A DNA stretch of 10,000 nt from Glandiceps talaboti (Eukaryota > Hemichordata > Enteropneusta > Spengelidae): NCBI RefSeq assembly GCF_964340395.1, contig NC_135570.1:2320001-2330000 (forward strand), read 5' to 3'. The notes under the pieces were generated by a model, which did not search any database, had not been told where the DNA came from, and saw only the letters and a list, made by a program, of their open reading frames with translations. Position 1 is the stretch's first letter. Every line of letters begins with the position of its first letter. Shown here piece after piece: positions 6,661 to 10,000 of the stretch. The position numbers and the translations under genes are program-made.

Positions 6661-7318
6661 AATAAGTGGGATAGGTAGATTTTTTATTTTATTTTATTAT
6701 ATCATTTTCTTTCATGTGTGAGTGTCTAGTTCAGGTGTTCCATTGTTTTCCGAATGGTCTCTGTGTTATTTATTTCTCCCTATCAGATGTACAGTCATTA
6801 CAGCTTGGAAGAATAGTTTTATATTGTCTTTTTAAGTTGATGTCAGTTTTCGCATCCAAAATTTCTCGTGAGACTTCACAATATTTACAACTTTATTATT
6901 TTTTTCTCGAATACGTAAAAGAAATTCAGGGTCGGCAGTGAAAAAGTAGGTGGGGTCGGGTAACCGGAACCAAACAATTATTTTTTTAGGTCTTATGGAG
7001 AGTGATAGCTTTGTAAACACCTTGGATGGATAAAGTGTCATTTTAATATAGAAGCCCACCTACTAAATAAACCAGTATTGCACAATGTGTTGTAGATTAA
7101 CGCCAAACATCAAATCAAGCTCGAATTCGAAACCCTTTTGATTCAAGGGTTGATTTTGAGACAAATGAAATACAAAACCATTGATAATTTACAATGGCAG
7201 AATTTTAAAAATTTTAAAATTTAAAAAAAAATTAGTTTAAGAACAAGTACTGTCAATGTATTTTGTCATCTGCATGTCTGCATGTCTGTTATATAAATCT
7301 AATTCTCTGTTTGATTGT
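6661..7318. other. AT-rich intergenic stretch, no gene recognised
   Basis: Open frames at 6714-6941 and 6832-7059 lack domains and splice context. A small hairpin, AACCCTT (7131-7137) with AAGGGTT (7145-7151), is present, and 7199-7235 is almost pure A/T. The GGTCGG...GGTAACCGGAACC segment at 6928-6970 is compositionally unlike its surroundings and may be a repeat fragment, but its ends cannot be defined. Confidence 0.4.
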
Positions 7319-7657
7319 TAATCGGTGATGAATACGATACCAGGAAGTCAAAGTCTATTATTAGTGACATTTATCACCCGGCTCATCCGTTGTTTATGTT
7401 ACCGTCCGGTACACGTTTACGGTCATTTAAAACCAAAACCAATCGTTTCAAAAATAGTTTTTATCCAACAGCTGTTCGCATTGTAAATGTGCCATTATGT
7501 TGTTGTACTGTCTTATTTTCACTGAATGTATTCTTAGTTTTAGTAATCTGTAAATTTTGTTGTTTGAAATGTTAATTTACCTTGAGTTTTTCGCAGAACC
7601 ACTACAAATGTCATCGTAATTTATATGACAATAATGTATTATTATTATTATTATTAT
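7319..7657 (+). mobile_element. 5'-truncated non-LTR retrotransposon (LINE), ORF2 C-terminus and 3' end
   Basis: A + frame to the TAA at 7573-7575 contains a segment with HPAHPLFMLPSGTRLRSF followed by KTNRFKNSFYPTAVRIVN. The pattern HPL..L.P....LRS....TNR.KNSF.P.A...N is typical of the extreme C-terminus of ORF2 in CR1/Jockey-like LINEs, downstream of reverse transcriptase. It is followed by an AT-rich 3' UTR and a tail ATGACAATAATG plus ATT repeats (7637-7657), like the short-unit 3' tails of these elements. Endonuclease and reverse transcriptase regions are missing, so the copy is dead on arrival. Target-site duplications were not found. The clade is not assigned. Confidence 0.7.
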
Positions 7658-7746
7658 ATTGTACTATCTTCTTTATTTTTTTATACATAAATACACTTAT
7701 TATTTATTGACTTTTGATAAAAACTTTTGTAGTTATCACTCATGTT

Positions 7747-7781
7747 TACCTCCAATAAGAGGAGGTATTGAAATGGCGATG

Positions 7782-7835
<54 letters not shown>

Positions 7836-7845
7836 AGTGAGAAAA
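7747..7845. repeat. TCTG microsatellite with leading hairpin
   Basis: TACCTCC (7747-7753) pairs with GGAGGTA (7761-7767) in a 7-bp stem with a 7-base loop. After a short linker comes a TCTG array of about 11 units (7783-7829) and a degenerate unit. The fixed order of hairpin, linker and tetranucleotide array suggests a dispersed repeat carrying its own microsatellite, but only one copy is in this window. Confidence 0.7.
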
Positions 7846-8317
7846 TCAGGTGATCACTCATTTTCCTTGGTTATAACTGTGAAAGGATTATCTTGAACAA
7901 AATAACAGCATGGGTCTTAGACATTAATATGTATATTCTACACACTTAATATAATATTCTTGATTTACCTGAAGATTTCAGAAATTAATAAGCTCTCAGG
8001 AGTAATAAATAGAAATAGTTTAAATAACATTTCATTGTTATTAATTCTTCTTTCGAATGGTAAATCGGTCGGTTCTAACTCTGAGAACTGAATACAAAAT
8101 ATTAGAAATAGCATAGCAGACACTGAAAATTTAATGTAGTTATCAGACAACAAAAGTGTATGAAGTCATTGATTATAGTTTATTACAGCTTTGGTTACAC
8201 AGCAAAATACAAGGGGTGAAACTGGATTTACAAGAAATACACTAAAGAGGCATTGAAGATAAGTTACACATCAACTAATACATGTACTCAGCGATTTGAT
8301 CTGCATAGTTGCTATAT
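7846..8317. other. AT-rich intergenic stretch, one weak minus-strand exon candidate
   Basis: No repeat or gene can be supported firmly. On the minus strand, 8122 down to 7969 is bounded by a good acceptor (AAATTTTCAG) and a good donor (TTCAG/GTAAAT), with an open frame between them. It encodes a hydrophobic start (MLFLIFCIQF) and a mixed remainder. No partner exons were recognised. Confidence 0.2.
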
Positions 8318-8480
8318 ACCAGTGTTTTTGTTAGAGGGTTAGAGGGTGTTAAGCAGGTAAAATCTACCTGAGTTCCCGGGACATTTTACTGGGGTTCCCA
8401 ACCAGTGTTTTTGTTAGAGGCTGGTAAGCAGGTAAAATCTACCAGTCCTGAGTCCCCAGGACATTATACTGGGTTTTCCA
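8318..8480 (+). repeat. Tandem duplication of about 80 bp, two copies
   Basis: The period is 83 bases. Both copies share AGTGTTTTTGTTAGAGG, AAGCAGGTAAAATCTACC, CCTGAGT and GGACATT.TACTGGG, with local changes. Copy 1 folds as CAGGTA/TACCTG, while copy 2 can also pair CTGGTA with TACCAG. The unit starts CCAGT and ends ACTGG, so each copy is itself a weak foldback. Confidence 0.8.
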
Positions 8481-8567
8481 TCAAAATTGTGCTATGGCAA
8501 GTTTTGCAAATCTTACTACATTTCCCTCCTCTATTAACGGGGTTAGCCACCCTTAGCAAAAACACTA
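8320..8567. mobile_element. hAT-like MITE with internal duplication
   Basis: The left end CAGTGTTTTTGTTAGAGGG and the reverse complement of the right end, TAGTGTTTTTGCTAAGGGTG, are imperfect inverted repeats. They begin CAGTG/TAGTG as in hAT elements. The left part is duplicated in tandem: 8318-8400 and 8401-8480, each beginning ACCAGTGTTTTTGTTAGAGG and containing GCAGGTAAAATCTACC. No clear 8-bp target duplication is visible and there is no transposase frame, so the superfamily assignment is an inference from the ends. Confidence 0.5.
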
Positions 8568-8618
8568 TACTAAATAAGAATCCTTGTAGTATCAAACCAC
8601 AGTGACTATAGAGTTTCA

Positions 8619-8842
8619 ATAGGGAACTTGCAATCCAGACTGAGCATGCTCAGACGCAAAGGACTATGGGATTATCTGTGGTTATCGTAATACCTAATCT
8701 GGAGCTACCAATAAAAAAACTCCCACAATAGTCAGGGTAACTATGAATTGATCATTCGTGGTTGCAAACAACGTAACAGTATTGCTATCACTTATATTGT
8801 TTTAATTCAACATTCAACATGGCGGGTTTGCAAGCTCCCTAT
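8619..8842 (-). mobile_element. MITE copy B, inverted relative to 3229-3480
   Basis: The copy is 224 bp, with intact-looking ends: ATAGGGAACTTGCAATCC on the left and the reverse complement of ATAGGGAGCTTGCAAACC on the right, 16 of 18 matching. TA lies at each edge (8620-8621, 8840-8841), compatible with a TA target duplication, but this is inseparable from the inverted repeat. The palindrome CTGAGCATGCTCAG is at 8640-8653. It is shorter than copy A because of internal indels. There is no coding content. Confidence 0.75.
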
Positions 8843-9084
8843 TTGGCAGTACAACGTTGTATGAGATGTAAACAATCTTGCCACCTGTGTAAAACTCTAT
8901 AGTCTTTCTGATTTGGTAGTAATTGTCGATCATTCTTTCCATACTAGCACTAACGTATATGGTAAATGATATCCACTGAAATGTCTGATACAGTAAAGAC
9001 AAGACATGTCTTAGTACATAGCACCTAAAGTTGCATGCGCAAAAGCTAAGATTTTAAGTCTTTAACTTTGTGGGTTATCCAAGT
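8843..9084. other. Intergenic stretch, nothing recognised
   Basis: There are no coding or repeat signals beyond two short perfect palindromes, TACAACGTTGTA (8850-8861) and AAGACATGTCTT (9001-9012). Confidence 0.45.
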
Positions 9085-9174
9085 AATTCAACAATTTGTA
9101 CCAGTTTTTATTTGTATATCTGTACTGGAGATCTTGTTGTTTTTACTGGAATAAACTAAACTAAACTAAACTAA
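9085..9174 (+). mobile_element. LINE-type 3' tail ending in TAAAC repeats
   Basis: A T-rich 3' UTR-like stretch ends TTTTTACTGGAATAAAC and passes into TAAAC pentamers (9152-9174). An AATAAA-type signal fused to a short repeated tail is typical of non-LTR retrotransposon or SINE 3' ends. No coding part is present, so this would be a severely truncated copy. It is distinct from the ATT-tailed element at 7319-7657. Confidence 0.45.
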
Positions 9175-9321
9175 GCTGTATGTTCAAATTTGATTAATCT
9201 TCAAGGTATGATATTAATGTCAATGTATGCCTTTGACCTTATTAAACATTATCTTCAACCTGTCATGTTCAGCGTAGCTATGATTAAAAGATGGTTGGCT
9301 TCACGCCGTGTTAAGCACCTT

Positions 9322-9460
9322 TACTCGTCCGTGTATAACCCCATGTGTGTAAGTGGTTTTGTTTATAACCGGATGTTAAACGTAACACAGATAAAAAGAT
9401 CGGGAAGAGTTTATGCACAGTGGGGGGGGGGGGAGCAATGGGTTATACACGGATGGAGTA
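9322..9460. mobile_element. Small foldback element, about 139 bp
   Basis: The left end TACTCGTCCGTGTATAACCC (9322-9341) and the right end, reverse complement TACTCCATCCGTGTATAACCC (9440-9460), are inverted repeats that match apart from one indel and one substitution. The interior contains a related GTTTATAACCGG word and a run of 12 G (9422-9433) beside the right arm. A target duplication is not clear. It is a MITE-like or foldback repeat of unassigned family. Confidence 0.6.
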
Positions 9461-9650
9461 CAGTATATGTCTGTGTATAATGAATTATGTCATGGAATCG
9501 TTGATGTATTTATTATACATGAATTCCAGGTTTGTCTTCAGTCAATAGCGAGTACAGAATTAAAGATACTTCTGTGCGTACGATGCTACATGTACTTCTT
9601 AATTTTCAACCAAAATTTTCCTCACCCTCATCCCGCTAAACACTAAAAAT

Positions 9651-9694
9651 GCAAAACAAAACAAAACGACGACGACGACGACGACGACGACGAC
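9651..9694. repeat. AAAAC and CGA microsatellites
   Basis: AAAAC pentamers (9651-9667) run directly into about nine CGA/GAC triplets (9667-9694). This is the only CpG-rich simple repeat in the window. Confidence 0.9.
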
Positions 9695-10000
9695 ATAAAA
9701 CCCCATTTAAAGTACTGTACCGGGTTGGGCGTATTACTGTATTTGAGTAAATAGTATTCATTTAAATTAGCAAATACCCGTTTTGGTATAAAAACAAAAT
9801 ATTCTTGGGTAAATACAGAAAACACAGACCCTAAAATACTATATTTCTATGAGATTACTGATGAAATGGAATTCTGGGTTACATTTCGACCAAGAAGGTC
9901 AAACCAGGGCCTGATGTAAAGATACTAGCTAAAATGGTCATTATGATATAAAGACGGCAGATACTTGAATAATGTGTCTGTGTCTGTTTATTCATGGGCT
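9695..10000. other. Intergenic stretch, nothing recognised
   Basis: There are scattered partial inverted similarities (for example CTGTATTTGAGTAAATA against CTGTATTTACCC on the opposite strand, near 9735 and 9810), but no defined element and no coding frame. Confidence 0.4.

Noticed and set aside
6926-7010. Segment with GGTCGGGTAACCGGAACC resembling a dispersed repeat
   Set aside because: It looks familiar in style, but no second copy, inverted ends or target duplication is visible in the window.
7110-7151. TCGAATTCGA near a hairpin considered as a tRNA or SINE B-box
   Set aside because: Spacing and bases do not fit the GWTCRANNC B-box, no A-box is present and no cloverleaf can be drawn.
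9002-9011. p53-type half-sites (AGACATGTCT, and GAGCATGCTC in the MITE copies)
   Set aside because: RRRCWWGYYY is expected a few times per 10 kb by chance, and no adjacent second half-site is present.
9730-9830. Partial inverted similarity around CTGTATTT...AAATACAG
   Set aside because: The matches are short and broken by many mismatches, as is common in AT-rich DNA.

Overview
This is eukaryotic, animal-type DNA. It is AT-rich and sparse in coding sequence, with a spliced gene that has GT-AG introns, long GTAT/ACAT, CA, TCTG, ATT and CGA microsatellites, several short transposon relics with terminal inverted repeats, and the 3' ends of non-LTR retrotransposons. The repeat style resembles marine invertebrates (lancelet, hemichordate, echinoderm or lophotrochozoan), but no species can be named from the sequence.

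The one convincing host gene is on the + strand. A probable core promoter lies at 4303-4334, with a direct-repeat-5 nuclear-receptor site just upstream at 4274-4290. A non-coding first exon ends at 4384. The second exon (4898-5281) carries the start codon at 4957, and the last exon (5520 to about 6650) carries the stop at 6554-6556. Splicing gives 453 residues: a 110-residue cysteine-containing head followed by about seven membrane helices. Charge distribution favours an inside-in, outside-out arrangement like the gustatory-receptor-like superfamily, but that assignment is tentative.

The left arm (1-4270) holds a long GTAT/TG microsatellite (361-556), a less AT-rich patch with CRE-like sites (776-1045), a Harbinger-type MITE with TTA target duplication and a quadruplex-prone G tract (1872-2293), a decayed coding-like segment with a 67-bp tandem repeat (2778-3153), a MITE copy (3229-3480), and an AAAC/CA/ACAT microsatellite (3727-3886).

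The right arm (6660-10000) holds a 5'-truncated LINE with the end of ORF2 and an ATT tail (7319-7657), a TCTG repeat with a hairpin, an hAT-like MITE with an internal duplication (8320-8567), a second, inverted copy of the left-arm MITE (8619-8842), a LINE-type TAAAC tail (9085-9174), and a small foldback element with a 12-G run (9322-9460). The two MITE copies therefore bracket the receptor gene as an inverted pair about 5 kb apart.

The points most worth following up are the orphan receptor, its CxxC head, its splice donor formed by the first unit of a microsatellite, and the DR5 site beside the core promoter. No RNA genes or CRISPR arrays were seen.
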